41,034 bases of DNA from a virus: positions 1 through 41,034 of the IMG/VR virus record IMGVR_UViG_3300027687_000029. The stretch is one strand, 5' to 3'. Positions 33,071 to 41,034 of this stretch are shown here, piece after piece. The position numbers and the translations under genes were made by a program. The number at the start of each line of letters is the position of its first letter. Position 1 is the stretch's first letter. The notes under the pieces are model-generated. The model was not told the DNA's origin, did not search any database, and saw only the letters and a program-made list of their open reading frames with translations.

Positions 33071-33520
33071 ATGATTATGGAACTGGGTGTTATTATGTCA
33101 GCAGTAAGTACTGCTACCTCTATGATAAATAAGGTAGCTTCTACGACTAACGATATATCTTCTATAAGTGGGTTCCTTACTAGTTTAGGCGGTGCTCAAG
33201 TTGACTTACAAACGCTTCATAACTCAGGCAAGCTTACAGAGAAAGATGCGATACAAGCAGCTCTGACAAAAAAACAAATTGATGATACTATGAAAGAGAT
33301 CAAAGATCTTTTTCTAGTCAGTGGTAATAGCGATCTATATGCACAAGCCATGCAAGAACTAGCAAATGCAAGAAAGAGGCGCCTAGATGAAACTAAACGT
33401 AAGCAAAAAGCTCGTAAAGAGCTAATAGATATGATTAAGATAGGCACTTTAGCTGTAGGGGTAAGTATTTTTCTAGTACCTCTAATAGTTGGTTTCCTTG
33501 TCAGTCTATTAAAGGGGTAA
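33071..33520 (+). CDS. Helical protein with C-terminal membrane segment, 149 aa
   Basis: A helical body (residues 10-110, charged coiled region QELANARKRRLDETKRKQKA) and one C-terminal hydrophobic segment (MIKIGTLAVGVSIFLVPLIV). It may be an internal virion or ejection protein, inferred from layout and position among head genes. The start may instead be ATG codon 9. Confidence 0.52.
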   Translation: MIMELGVIMSAVSTATSMINKVASTTNDISSISGFLTSLGGAQVDLQTLHNSGKLTEKDAIQAALTKKQIDDTMKEIKDLFLVSGNSDLYAQAMQELANARKRRLDETKRKQKARKELIDMIKIGTLAVGVSIFLVPLIVGFLVSLLKG

Positions 33521-33523
33521 TCT

Positions 33524-33724
33524 ATGAGTAAAGATAATGTAGTGAAGTTTCCTAAGAAGAAAAAACGTTCTAAGTCTGACAAGCAATTTGTAGAATTAGA
33601 GCACCAAGCAAGCTTAATAGAACAGCAACGCAAAGACATCATGAAACTATTGGGTAGTGACTCACCTAACGAGTGTTGTGGCTGTTGTGACCCCTGCGAG
33701 TGCGACCCGTGTGAGTGCGAGTGA
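33524..33724 (+). CDS. Small protein with a cysteine-rich tail, 66 aa
   Basis: Basic first half (VVKFPKKKKRSKSDKQ), a helix (LEHQASLIEQQRKDIMKLLG) and then NECCGCCDPCECDPCECE: eight cysteines in the last 18 residues, arranged as CCxCC and repeated DPCEC. This looks like a metal-binding or disulfide-rich cap, reminiscent of metallothioneins in density only. It overlaps the EF-hand gene as GTGA. Confidence 0.6.
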   Translation: MSKDNVVKFPKKKKRSKSDKQFVELEHQASLIEQQRKDIMKLLGSDSPNECCGCCDPCECDPCECE

Positions 33725-34035
33725 AAGAGCTACAAAAAGACTCAATATATGCACAGTTTGACTTAGACGGAGATGGAACCGTGTCCGACGAAGAAATAAA
33801 AAGAGCCCAAGATATGCTAGAAATAGAATTGAGGGAAGAGAAGTCAGAAGCTCAAAAACGAATGGCCTGGGTAGCAATGTTGTCAATGATTGGCTTTAAC
33901 ATTCTATTATTCAGTACTTACATTTCAGAATCAAGAGTAGCAGCCCTAGCAGACTTGTTAGGATTATTTTACATAGCGCAGGCGGGTGTAGTAGGCGCAT
34001 ATATGGGAGTGTCCGCATGGATGAGCAAGAAGTAG
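33721..34035 (+). CDS. EF-hand membrane protein, 104 aa
   Basis: An N-terminal canonical EF-hand loop DLDGDGTVSDEE (ligands Asp14, Asp16, Asp18, Glu25), a charged helix, then two to three hydrophobic segments (MAWVAMLSMIGFNILLFSTY; LGLFYIAQAGVVGAYMGV). GTG 33721 overlaps the previous TGA; GTG 33715 would add two residues. A calcium-sensing membrane protein in a phage head region is unusual. Confidence 0.72.
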   Translation: MKELQKDSIYAQFDLDGDGTVSDEEIKRAQDMLEIELREEKSEAQKRMAWVAMLSMIGFNILLFSTYISESRVAALADLLGLFYIAQAGVVGAYMGVSAWMSKK

Positions 34036-34445
34036 TATATTTAAAAGAAAAGTTTATTTATGTCAAAGACGGTGACCAGTATGGCAAGCGAGATGCTTGG
34101 TATATAATGAAGCCTACAGGCGAAGGTGAATTAGTGCGGTATAGAGGTGATTGCGAAGACTTTGCACTAACTACTCTGTATAGGCACTGTGACGAAAGTC
34201 TTTTAAAGTTTTGGTGGATGCTTATATCTTATAAAGCTCAGATTACTTACTGCTACGTTAAAGAGCCCCACAGAGGCCACGCAGTACTAAGAATAGAGAA
34301 TGACTGGACAGACAATATCTTTGGAAGAGTAGTTACTCAAGAAGATATGATAGACTACGGTTACGTGTTCGAAACAAAATATTTTAATCCCTTAACAGTA
34401 GCTATAAAACTACTAAAAGGGAAATGGTGGAAGTATAAAGCATGA
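34017..34445 (+). CDS. Transglutaminase-like cysteine protease, 142 aa
   Basis: RYRGDCEDFALTTLY (Cys46), GHAVLRIEN (His88) and a following Asp (96 or 99) fit the bacterial transglutaminase-like cysteine proteinase triad. Such proteins occur beside terminase genes in several phage groups. The substrate is unknown; a role in virion protein processing or cell wall work is possible. It overlaps both neighbours. Confidence 0.75.
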   Translation: MDEQEVVYLKEKFIYVKDGDQYGKRDAWYIMKPTGEGELVRYRGDCEDFALTTLYRHCDESLLKFWWMLISYKAQITYCYVKEPHRGHAVLRIENDWTDNIFGRVVTQEDMIDYGYVFETKYFNPLTVAIKLLKGKWWKYKA

Positions 34446-35743
34446 TAGAAGTTAGCAGACAAGATATAATCCCAGATTATCTTCTTGACTATCCAGCAGC
34501 AGATAAGTTTCTCAAGCTCCCAGTAGAACCGTACATGGATTTACTGGGCATTCAGCCTCTCCCCTCTCAGGTAGCTATTATAAATGCTATCAATTCTCCT
34601 AAGTACAGATTCATCTGTGCAGCAGTTTCCCGACGTCAGGGAAAAACTTATATAGCGAATATTATTGGGCAACTAGTATCTCTTGTTCCTGGTTCCAATA
34701 TTCTTATTATGTCCCCCAACTATGCCTTATCTCAAATTTCTTTCGACCTCCAGCGGACGTTGATCAAACACTTCGACCTAGAAGTTACTAAAGACAACGC
34801 AAAAGATAAGGTTATCGAAATATCTAACGGCTCTACTATCCGGATGGGATCAGTAAACCAAGTTGACTCTTGTGTTGGTAGATCATACGATTTAATTATT
34901 TTTGACGAAGCGGCACTAGCCGATGGTAGAGACGCTTTTAACGTAGCACTACGTCCCACACTAGATAAAGACAATTCAAAGGCTATCTTCATTTCAACGC
35001 CTCGGGGTCGCAACAACTGGTTCGCGGAGTTCTTTGATAGAGGCTTTGATGATCAGTTTTCAGAGTGGATATCTATAAAAGCTACTTATAAGTCTAATCC
35101 TCGTATGTCAGAGACTGACATAGCAGAAGCTCGAAAGAGTATGTCAGAGGCAGAATTCCGACAAGAGTATGAAGCTGACTTCAATACGTTTGAAGGGCAG
35201 GTATGGAGCTTTGACTTCGAGAAGTGCACAGGCTCTTTCCAAGATATGGAAACTAAACGTCTAGATGTATTTGCAGGGCTTGACGTAGGGTATAGAGATC
35301 CTACTGCATTCTGTGTAATTGGGTATGACTGGGATGAAGAGACATTCTACTTACTAGATGAGTACTTAGATGCTGAGAAGACAACTGAGCAACACGCAGG
35401 TGAGATACAAAGACTTATCGATAAGTGGGACATAGACTATATATTTATTGACTCCGCAGCTCAACAAACTCGATTTGACTTTGCACAAAATTACGACATT
35501 AGTACTATCAATGCTAAGAAATCAGTATTAGATGGCATTGCAAGAGTAGAGGGAATAGTTGATAATGATCGACTGCTTATAGATCAAACATGCACGGAAA
35601 CACTGGCGGCATTAGACCAGTATCAGTGGGATCCTAACCCGAATCTACTTAAAGAAAAACCAAAACACAATAGAGCCTCACACATGGCAGATGCGCTAAG
35701 GTATGCCCTTTACTCATTTGAAACATCAAACAGTGGCTTTTAA
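34442..35743 (+). CDS. terL: Terminase large subunit
   Basis: Packaging motor and nuclease of 433 aa. Walker A SRRQGKT (63-69), Walker B LIIFDEAAL (151-159), coupling motif STPRG (about 185-189) and an RNase H-like nuclease with GLDVGYRDP (Asp281), FIDSAA (Asp337) and HMADALRYAL (Asp417). ATG overlaps the previous stop (ATGA). The size is compact for the family. An HNH gene follows, as is common for HK97-like packaging modules. Confidence 0.95.
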   Translation: MIEVSRQDIIPDYLLDYPAADKFLKLPVEPYMDLLGIQPLPSQVAIINAINSPKYRFICAAVSRRQGKTYIANIIGQLVSLVPGSNILIMSPNYALSQISFDLQRTLIKHFDLEVTKDNAKDKVIEISNGSTIRMGSVNQVDSCVGRSYDLIIFDEAALADGRDAFNVALRPTLDKDNSKAIFISTPRGRNNWFAEFFDRGFDDQFSEWISIKATYKSNPRMSETDIAEARKSMSEAEFRQEYEADFNTFEGQVWSFDFEKCTGSFQDMETKRLDVFAGLDVGYRDPTAFCVIGYDWDEETFYLLDEYLDAEKTTEQHAGEIQRLIDKWDIDYIFIDSAAQQTRFDFAQNYDISTINAKKSVLDGIARVEGIVDNDRLLIDQTCTETLAALDQYQWDPNPNLLKEKPKHNRASHMADALRYALYSFETSNSGF

Positions 35744-35765
35744 CGATACCATCCAAAAATAGTAT

Positions 35766-35794
35766 TTGACATGGTACCTTAAACTCGATATAAT
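35766..35794 (+). promoter_or_regulatory. Promoter for the HNH-portal-capsid unit
   Basis: TTGACA (35766-35771), 17 bp and TATAAT (35789-35794), preceded by AAAAATAGTA. The start at about 35801 leaves only 8 nt before ATG 35809, with no Shine-Dalgarno. Confidence 0.88.
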
Positions 35795-35808
35795 TCTGGT
35801 ATTAGAAA

Positions 35809-36171
35809 ATGGATTTAAAAAGAGACATCGTAAAATACATAAGAGACAAGGCAAAGAATAAGTATGAAAAAGGCACCGAGTGCCGAATATGTGGCGGTAA
35901 AGTTAAACTAGATTTTCACCACTTTCATACGTTAGCCCCTCTTATACATGATTACGTGGCAAAGAACAAACTAGACCCCAAGAATGTACTTTCTTTTAGA
36001 GAAGACTTCATAGCGGAGCATCAGTCAGAGTTGTACGAACATACGGTAACTCTATGCAATGCTCATCATTTACAGTTACATTCCATTTATGGGAGAAACC
36101 CTAGCTTAGGCACTGCGAACAAGCAGAAGAACTGGGTAGAGATTCAAAGAGAAAAGCATGGCATGGTATAG
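35809..36171 (+). CDS. HNH endonuclease-like protein
   Basis: 120 aa. C25-x2-C28 (CRICGG) and C83/H86 (LCNAHHLQLH) form the zinc ribbon, and FHHFH (37-41) holds the catalytic histidines. HNH proteins next to TerL and portal help the terminase cut concatemers in HK97-type phages. Alternatively it could be a homing nuclease, though it is not inside another gene. Confidence 0.82.
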   Translation: MDLKRDIVKYIRDKAKNKYEKGTECRICGGKVKLDFHHFHTLAPLIHDYVAKNKLDPKNVLSFREDFIAEHQSELYEHTVTLCNAHHLQLHSIYGRNPSLGTANKQKNWVEIQREKHGMV

Positions 36172-37378
36172 TAACATTTTTGGTGGTAAAGATGGCGAAG
36201 TTGAGAAAGCTGTCGATGAGTACATGGAAAAGTTAAATCCTATCCAATCCTACTTTGGTAATAACAAAGAAGGGTCTAGAGAATACACAGAGAATTATGA
36301 ACAGTTTTATGAAACGCTAGAGATTGTAAATCGTGGCGTAAACATGATTGTAGACGACGTAGCAGAGATTCCAGTAGTTGTTCATCCTAATCAGACGAAT
36401 GGCGTACAGAAAGGGATGAGAAGATCCACAGTAAATAAGCTACTCAACAAAGAACCTAATATGTTTCAAGATGTTAGTTCTTTTAAAAGAAACCTAATCA
36501 CTGATTACCTACTTGATGGTAATATCTTCATATACTACGATGGTGCTCACTTATACCATTTACCCGCAGACAGCGTAACAATACACGCAGATCCTAAAAC
36601 ATTTATAGAGAAGTACACATACAACGATGTAGACTATGGTCCAGACGAGATTATACACGTTAAGGAGAATTCCTTTTACTCTATCTTCCGAGGAACCTCT
36701 AGACTAAAGCCTGCTGTCCGCACAATGGCACTTACAACTTCAATGAGAAAGTTTCAAGATAACTTCTTTAAGAACGGAGCAGTACCAGGACTAGTATTAA
36801 AAAGCCCAAACACATTAAGTGAAAAGATTAAAGAACGAATGATTCAATCATGGAGCATTCGATATCGTCCAGACGCAGGTGGTAGACGCCCTCTGATTCT
36901 CGACGGTGGTCTAGAGATTGATAGTATTTCTAACGTAAACTTTAAAGAGTTAGACTTCCAATCTTCTATTACAGAAAATGAAACAATTATACTAAAAGCA
37001 TTGGGTATCCCACCTATCTTATTAGACTCAGGAAACAATGCAAACATTCGTCCTAATATGAGAATGTATTATCTTGAGACAATCTTACCTATCGTAAGAA
37101 AGATAAACTACGCTTACAGCCGCTTCTTTGGATATGAGATAAAAGAAGACGTTATAGATATCCCAGCTCTACAACCAGAGTTGAGAGATCAGTCGCAGTA
37201 CTATAGTTCGTTAGTAAATGGTGGTATTATTACTATCAATGAAGCTAGAACTCGGTTAGGCTTTGAAGCTCTAGAAGGACAAGACGATGTTAGAGTTCCT
37301 GCGAATATAGCAGGGAGTGCAGCCAATCCCGACGAGGGTGGCAGACCAACCGAGGATGACGAAGATGGCAGCGACTAG
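36158..37378 (+). CDS. Portal protein, HK97 family
   Basis: 406 aa forming the dodecameric ring at the capsid vertex. The family pattern is visible: NRGVNMIVDDVAEIPVVVHP near 58-77, LLDGNIFIYYDG, a stem/wing region, FFKNGAVPGLVLKSPNTLSE and AIKALGIPP-type segment (ILKALGIPPILLDSG). The C-terminus is acidic and disordered (PDEGGRPTEDDEDGSD). It overlaps the HNH gene by 14 bp. Confidence 0.93.
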   Translation: MAWYSNIFGGKDGEVEKAVDEYMEKLNPIQSYFGNNKEGSREYTENYEQFYETLEIVNRGVNMIVDDVAEIPVVVHPNQTNGVQKGMRRSTVNKLLNKEPNMFQDVSSFKRNLITDYLLDGNIFIYYDGAHLYHLPADSVTIHADPKTFIEKYTYNDVDYGPDEIIHVKENSFYSIFRGTSRLKPAVRTMALTTSMRKFQDNFFKNGAVPGLVLKSPNTLSEKIKERMIQSWSIRYRPDAGGRRPLILDGGLEIDSISNVNFKELDFQSSITENETIILKALGIPPILLDSGNNANIRPNMRMYYLETILPIVRKINYAYSRFFGYEIKEDVIDIPALQPELRDQSQYYSSLVNGGIITINEARTRLGFEALEGQDDVRVPANIAGSAANPDEGGRPTEDDEDGSD

Positions 37379-37643
37379 AAACAGAAAACGCAAAGTAGTT
37401 CAAGAAATGGGAATGTACTTTGCAGAGAAAGGATATGTTGTTCCTTTAGATGAGTACAAGCGTGCTAGTGATAGACCCGCTTTTCTTACTCCGAAAGAAA
37501 TAGTAAACGTAATGGGCTCTTATACTTCCGCAGTACAATGGATAGAGAAGTATGAACCAGAGCTATGGGGCCTTATTCATAAAGATGATAAAGATCCTTT
37601 AGCCGAGCTAGCCCAAGCAAAGCCGGGGAAAAAGAATGGATAA
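37365..37643 (+). CDS. Hypothetical head-region protein, 92 aa
   Basis: I choose ATG 37365 (MAATRNRKRKVVQEMGMYFA) with GAGGA upstream; the longer frame lies in the portal gene. Basic N-terminus, then a helical domain (PLDEYKRA; AVQWIEKYEPELWGLI). It overlaps the portal end and the next gene start. The function is unknown. Confidence 0.58.
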   Translation: MAATRNRKRKVVQEMGMYFAEKGYVVPLDEYKRASDRPAFLTPKEIVNVMGSYTSAVQWIEKYEPELWGLIHKDDKDPLAELAQAKPGKKNG

Positions 37644-39696
37644 AATTTTTAATTTAACCTCAACTTTCAAGACCCATGCCGTAGAAGATGGATCAGTAAT
37701 GATTCGTGGAATGGCAAGTACAGCCGATTTTGATCGCGCTGGTGATTCCATAGCAGCAGAAGCATGGAATAAAGGTGGGTTAAAGAATTTCGAAAAGAAT
37801 CCTATTATTCTTTTCAATCATGATTACGATCGTCCTATCGGTCGTGCTACGGGCCTGAAAGTAACAGAGAACGGCCTGGAGTTAGAAGCAAAAATTAGCA
37901 AGTCAGCACCCGCTAATGTTTGCGAATTAGTAAAAGAAGGTATCCTTGGAGCATTTTCTGTTGGTTTCCGAGTCAAGGATGCTGATTTCATAAAGGAAAC
38001 TGACGGATTAATGATAAAGGACGCAGAATTATTTGAGGTATCGGTTGTTTCCGTACCTTGTAATCAGGAAGCTACTTTCTCGCTAGCGAAGTCTTTTGAC
38101 TCAATGGATGAGTACGAAGAATTCAAAAAAACTTTCACAAATCGTGTAGATCTAGCCGGTCAGACTCTGGCTAAAGACGAAGTTAATACTTCTAGCGTAG
38201 CTAGTGATACACCGGACGGAACCGAACAGGTTCAAAAGGAGATACAAATGTCTGAAGTTAATACTCCAGAAATCGACTTAGCCGCATTTGCAAAGCAAGT
38301 AGCAGAAGAAACTGCTACCAAGATTGCCATGAAGCAAGCCGAACAGAAAGCCGCGGATGAAGCCGTAGCACAAGAATTAGTTGAGAAGACTGCAGCAGAA
38401 GCTGAAGCCAAAGCTCAACAAGAAGAAACAGTTAAGACTGCTGTAGTATCTGGTGTAACATCAGGTGCCGAGCGTTTACTAGCTGATATGCAAGCTGATT
38501 TCGCATCTAAAGGTGTTGAAACTGCTGAAGTATTAGAGAAGTATAAGTCTGAGTTGATGGAAAAATCAGCCGAGCTTGAAGCTATGCGTAACAGCAAGCG
38601 TGATTTCTCTGGCCGTACACAAGGCGTAGATGTTAAAGCAATGGGTGGAGACTTATTGTCTGCTCACATTCTAGGTAAGGTTACTGGCAAAGGCTGGGAT
38701 ACTAAATTTGGTCGCGAGACTCTAGAGAAAGCTGGCGTAACATATACTGGTACTGCTGGTGATGGTTCTGCAGTTGGTGTTGACGTAATCGTTTCAAATC
38801 AGTTTGAGATGGAAGTACGTCAGGCAATGAAGGTTGCTCCTTTATTCCGCGAAATTCAGGTTTCTAGTGGTGCTACTGTACTACCAATCGCTCCTGACAC
38901 CGAAATGGCTAACTTCAATGCTGGCGGTGCTGACGTGGCTAACAACTTGTTGGAAGAAGCTGGTGCTTCTGATAACAACTATAACGTTAATCAGGTTATC
39001 TTGCAAGCGCACAGATTGATCTCTAGTACGTTTATTCCTGCTGATACAGACGAGCAAATCGTTATTTCAGTACTACCTATGCTTACCTCAGCTCTAGCAC
39101 GTGCTCACGCTACTGCTATTGATTCAGCTCTACTAGTTGGTGCTGGTGCAGGTAACATCTCTAAAGGTCTAGTAGGTGTTAACGGCGCTGATAACGCTAA
39201 CGGTTTTGGCGCAGCTTCTGCTGGAACAGCACTTGACGCTTCTGGCGCTGGTGAAGTTACTCCTGCGGTTCTTCTTGGACTACGAAAGGAAATGGGCAAG
39301 TATGGTCTAGACGCAAGTCGTGTAGCATACATCGTTCCTACTGACGTATACTACGAGTTGATCGACGCATCTGGCTTTACCGATGTTACCGAAGTTGGTA
39401 GTGATTTAGCTACTAAACTTTCTGGTATGGTAGGAACCGTATTTGGTTCACCAGTAATCGCTAGTGATCGTTTGGTTTACAACTTGGCTAACGGTGGTGC
39501 AGTTACTACTACTGCAGCTATTGCTGTAAACATGGACAACTATGTGATTCCACGTTTGCGCGGCGTTAACGTAGAAACTGACTACATCGTCAAAGAGCAG
39601 CGTACCGTATTGGTCGCAACTCAGTCTCTTGGCTTTAACGAGTTAGTTGCTGGCGCGGGTTCTAATAAGCCTGCAGTTCGTTTACCTTACCAATAG
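37636..39696 (+). CDS. Prohead protease fused to HK97-fold major capsid protein
   Basis: A single 686-aa frame. Residues about 15-150 are the HK97-type prohead protease (RGMASTADFDRAGDSI; NHDYDRPIG with the candidate His; GAFSVGFR with the candidate Ser). Residues about 205-330 are an Ala/Glu/Lys-rich coiled delta/scaffold region, and 335-686 the HK97 capsid fold (AVGVDVIVSNQFEMEV; LLEEAGASDNNYN). A strong ribosome binding site and ATG at 38248 lie in frame at the protease-scaffold junction, so a 482-aa capsid subunit is probably also made directly. Codon use is strongly expression-biased. Confidence 0.9.
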   Translation: MDKIFNLTSTFKTHAVEDGSVMIRGMASTADFDRAGDSIAAEAWNKGGLKNFEKNPIILFNHDYDRPIGRATGLKVTENGLELEAKISKSAPANVCELVKEGILGAFSVGFRVKDADFIKETDGLMIKDAELFEVSVVSVPCNQEATFSLAKSFDSMDEYEEFKKTFTNRVDLAGQTLAKDEVNTSSVASDTPDGTEQVQKEIQMSEVNTPEIDLAAFAKQVAEETATKIAMKQAEQKAADEAVAQELVEKTAAEAEAKAQQEETVKTAVVSGVTSGAERLLADMQADFASKGVETAEVLEKYKSELMEKSAELEAMRNSKRDFSGRTQGVDVKAMGGDLLSAHILGKVTGKGWDTKFGRETLEKAGVTYTGTAGDGSAVGVDVIVSNQFEMEVRQAMKVAPLFREIQVSSGATVLPIAPDTEMANFNAGGADVANNLLEEAGASDNNYNVNQVILQAHRLISSTFIPADTDEQIVISVLPMLTSALARAHATAIDSALLVGAGAGNISKGLVGVNGADNANGFGAASAGTALDASGAGEVTPAVLLGLRKEMGKYGLDASRVAYIVPTDVYYELIDASGFTDVTEVGSDLATKLSGMVGTVFGSPVIASDRLVYNLANGGAVTTTAAIAVNMDNYVIPRLRGVNVETDYIVKEQRTVLVATQSLGFNELVAGAGSNKPAVRLPYQ
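38236..38250 (+). promoter_or_regulatory. Internal ribosome binding site and start for a separate capsid subunit
   Basis: AAGGAG followed by ATACAA and in-frame ATG 38248 (codon 205, MSEVNTPEID). The spacing of 6 nt is ideal and the site sits exactly between protease and scaffold segments, as in nested protease/scaffold genes of other phages. Confidence 0.8.
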
Positions 39697-39711
39697 GCTA
39701 AGGTTTACTTT

Positions 39712-39773
39712 AATCTGGGAGATACTCTCTTCCAGATTATTAACCTGGGGGAGTTTTTCTCCCCCAAGTTTTT
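39712..39773 (+). terminator. Tandem hairpin terminator after the capsid gene
   Basis: The first stem is AATCTGG/CCAGATT (39712-39718 with 39732-39738). The second, strong stem is TGGGGGAG/CTCCCCCA (39746-39753 with 39759-39766) with a T5 loop, followed by TTTTT (39769-39773). Confidence 0.92.
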
Positions 39774-39785
39774 ACTAATATACTT

Positions 39786-40376
39786 ATGGCAAATTTAATA
39801 ACATTAGCAGATTACAAAGAAGCTGAAGGCATTGCGAGTCCTAAAGAAGACCTGCGCATTAATTCTTTAGTTCCGGCCGTGAGTCAATTAGTAAAAACTT
39901 ATTGCGGAAATTCATTTGTAGATTTCTTCTCAGTCAATAAAGAAGAAGAGTTCACAATAACATGGGGCACCAACGTAGTACAACTAACCGAGAGCCCTGT
40001 AACTTCTATCATTTCAGTTCAGGAAAGATCCTCATATGCCGCCACTTATACAACTCTTACTACGTCGTCGTTCAACTATTTTCTCGACTCAAGTACCGAC
40101 AGTATTATTAGAACTAATTCTGGGGGTGGTACTGTTCACTGGCCTTACGGTCCTGCTGCCGTAAAGGTAGTTTATAAAGCAGGCTACTCAGCTATACCAG
40201 AAGATTTAAAATTAGCAGTATTTGACCTAATTACTTATTACTTAAAAGATGAGCACAAAGAACGGCGCACAATCGCTGGTGCATCTATCCAGAATCAAAG
40301 CTCTAGTAGTCAACGTAACAATGTAGCGTTCCCAGATCACATTAAGAGAGTTTTAGACTTATACAAGAACTTCTAA
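39786..40376 (+). CDS. Head-tail connector protein
   Basis: 196 aa with the gp6-like connector layout: an N-terminal LADYKEAEGI helix, paired helices (LVPAVSQLVKTYCG), a central beta insertion (TSIISVQERS) and the C-terminal AVFDLITYYLKDEH helix. It sits just after the capsid gene, the normal place. It joins portal to the tail. The stop overlaps the next ATG (TAATG). Confidence 0.82.
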   Translation: MANLITLADYKEAEGIASPKEDLRINSLVPAVSQLVKTYCGNSFVDFFSVNKEEEFTITWGTNVVQLTESPVTSIISVQERSSYAATYTTLTTSSFNYFLDSSTDSIIRTNSGGGTVHWPYGPAAVKVVYKAGYSAIPEDLKLAVFDLITYYLKDEHKERRTIAGASIQNQSSSSQRNNVAFPDHIKRVLDLYKNF

Positions 40377-41034
40377 TGAGTTCTGCTAAACTTAAAAAGG
40401 CTATAGATTTCATTGCAAAAAGAGCCCAGGAAAGAAAAAAGTCTAGTAAAAAGACTAAAGATTCGCAGTCTCGTAGTGATGCAGAAAAATTTAAGGGCCA
40501 AATACTCATAGTAAATAAGGAGCACCAAGCTGCCATTATTTTTAAAGAAACAGGGGTACGACTAAGCCTTACGGAACGAAGAGATTTATTTGATTTGTTA
40601 AAAGCATTCTACGCTTCCCAAGAAGCCGCTGTGAGATTTGATACTACAGCAGAGAAAAAAGCGGCTATGTCTGCTAAATCAATGGCTAGTACAAAACAAG
40701 GTGATGCCGTTTTTATAGTAAATAACTTCGAGCAGGCCAAAACTTTAAAGTTCAAAACTAGAAATAAAACTGACGCTTCTCAGATTCAAGCAAACTATGT
40801 GAATGGTCTATCTAGACGTTCCAAGTCCCCTAAAGTATCTGCAGGACAAATAAGTGCAGGAAGCCAGCTAGGCCACGGAGACAGAGGGGTATCTGCTTCT
40901 CAATTCGGTATAGACAGAGCAGTAGAGGAGTCCGTAGAGAAGTTTGATCTTAGTGGTGCTGAAGCTTCACGATTAAGAAGCATAGTCACTACTACACGAC
41001 AAAAATATGATCAGAAAATAAATATAGCTGCTGA
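40376..41034 (+). CDS. Virion-region protein of unknown function (3' end outside window)
   Basis: ATG 40376 overlaps the connector stop. 219 complete codons are visible. It is a highly charged helical N-terminus (KAIDFIAKRAQERKKSSKKT), then a mixed domain (HQAAIIFKETGVRLSLTERR). Position suggests a neck or head-completion protein; no family is recognised. Confidence 0.6.
   Translation, partial: MSSAKLKKAIDFIAKRAQERKKSSKKTKDSQSRSDAEKFKGQILIVNKEHQAAIIFKETGVRLSLTERRDLFDLLKAFYASQEAAVRFDTTAEKKAAMSAKSMASTKQGDAVFIVNNFEQAKTLKFKTRNKTDASQIQANYVNGLSRRSKSPKVSAGQISAGSQLGHGDRGVSASQFGIDRAVEESVEKFDLSGAEASRLRSIVTTTRQKYDQKINIAA

Noticed and set aside
1-41034. CRISPR array, integrase, lysogeny repressor with attachment site
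   Set aside because: No regularly spaced direct repeats and no recombinase-type protein found; the TTTTGCACT iterons are irregular and too short for CRISPR.

Overview
This window is part of a tailed double-stranded DNA phage genome. It carries an HK97-type head module (TerL, portal, a prohead protease fused to the capsid protein, head-tail connector), a full phage-encoded replication set and a holin/GH24-lysozyme lysis cassette. No ribosomal RNA, chromosomal housekeeping block, integrase or CRISPR array is visible. Both ends are cut: the left edge lies inside an ssDNA-binding protein gene and the right edge inside a virion protein gene. The host is inferred, not seen. Near-consensus sigma-70 promoters, Shine-Dalgarno sites and an exact copy of the canonical bacterial parS sequence suit a gammaproteobacterium, perhaps a marine one.

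Layout. (1) 1-16.4 kb, leftward: replication and nucleotide metabolism. This block has gp32-like SSB, UvsW-like helicase, serine hydroxymethyltransferase, PhoH-like ATPase, family-A DNA polymerase, CHC2/TOPRIM primase, DnaB-like helicase, a four-repeat helix-turn-helix (HTH) protein, an NAD+-dependent DNA ligase split over two genes, a PC4-like protein, a ParB/Srx-fold protein, a dNTP pyrophosphohydrolase, glutaredoxin and ThyX. (2) 16.4-18.4 kb, leftward: lysis cassette with holin, lysozyme and several tiny membrane proteins. (3) 18.4 kb: divergent promoters built on a 20-bp inverted repeat, followed rightward by small genes including a Myb-like protein, ribosomal protein bS21, a MazG-like protein and a Bfd-like iron-sulfur protein. 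(4) 20.2-25.3 kb, mostly leftward: many small genes in overlapping chains, two more HTH paralogues, a promoter-to-terminator structured RNA of about 288 nt, tRNA-Cys(GCA) behind a 22-bp hairpin, a metallopeptidase and a PPK2-family kinase. (5) 25.3-25.84 kb: an almost gene-free repeat region with a perfect 22-bp inverted repeat, iterons, GC hairpins, two rightward promoters and parS, probably an origin and/or centromere-like site. (6) 25.8-28.2 kb, leftward: a GC-richer island with a DnaQ-like exonuclease, a HAD hydrolase, membrane proteins and another HTH paralogue. (7) 28.3-41 kb, rightward: GNAT protein, tail fibre-like proteins and chaperone, small terminase candidate, a block of very basic small proteins, transglutaminase-like protease, TerL, HNH, portal, protease-capsid fusion and connector.

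How it works together. A recurrent promoter (AAAAATAGTTCTTGACA, 17 bp, TATAAT) punctuates both strands and defines most transcription units. Several of these promoters lie so close to the apparent start codon that the true start must be further downstream, or the mRNA must be leaderless. SHMT and ThyX could form a thymidylate cycle that needs no dihydrofolate reductase. PPK2 could supply nucleotide phosphates from polyphosphate, and two pyrophosphohydrolases could shape the dNTP pool. The less usual parts are the small HTH family (at least six genes), the parS/iteron region, the structured RNA, the tRNA-flanking hairpin and the capsid fusion with its internal ribosome binding site.
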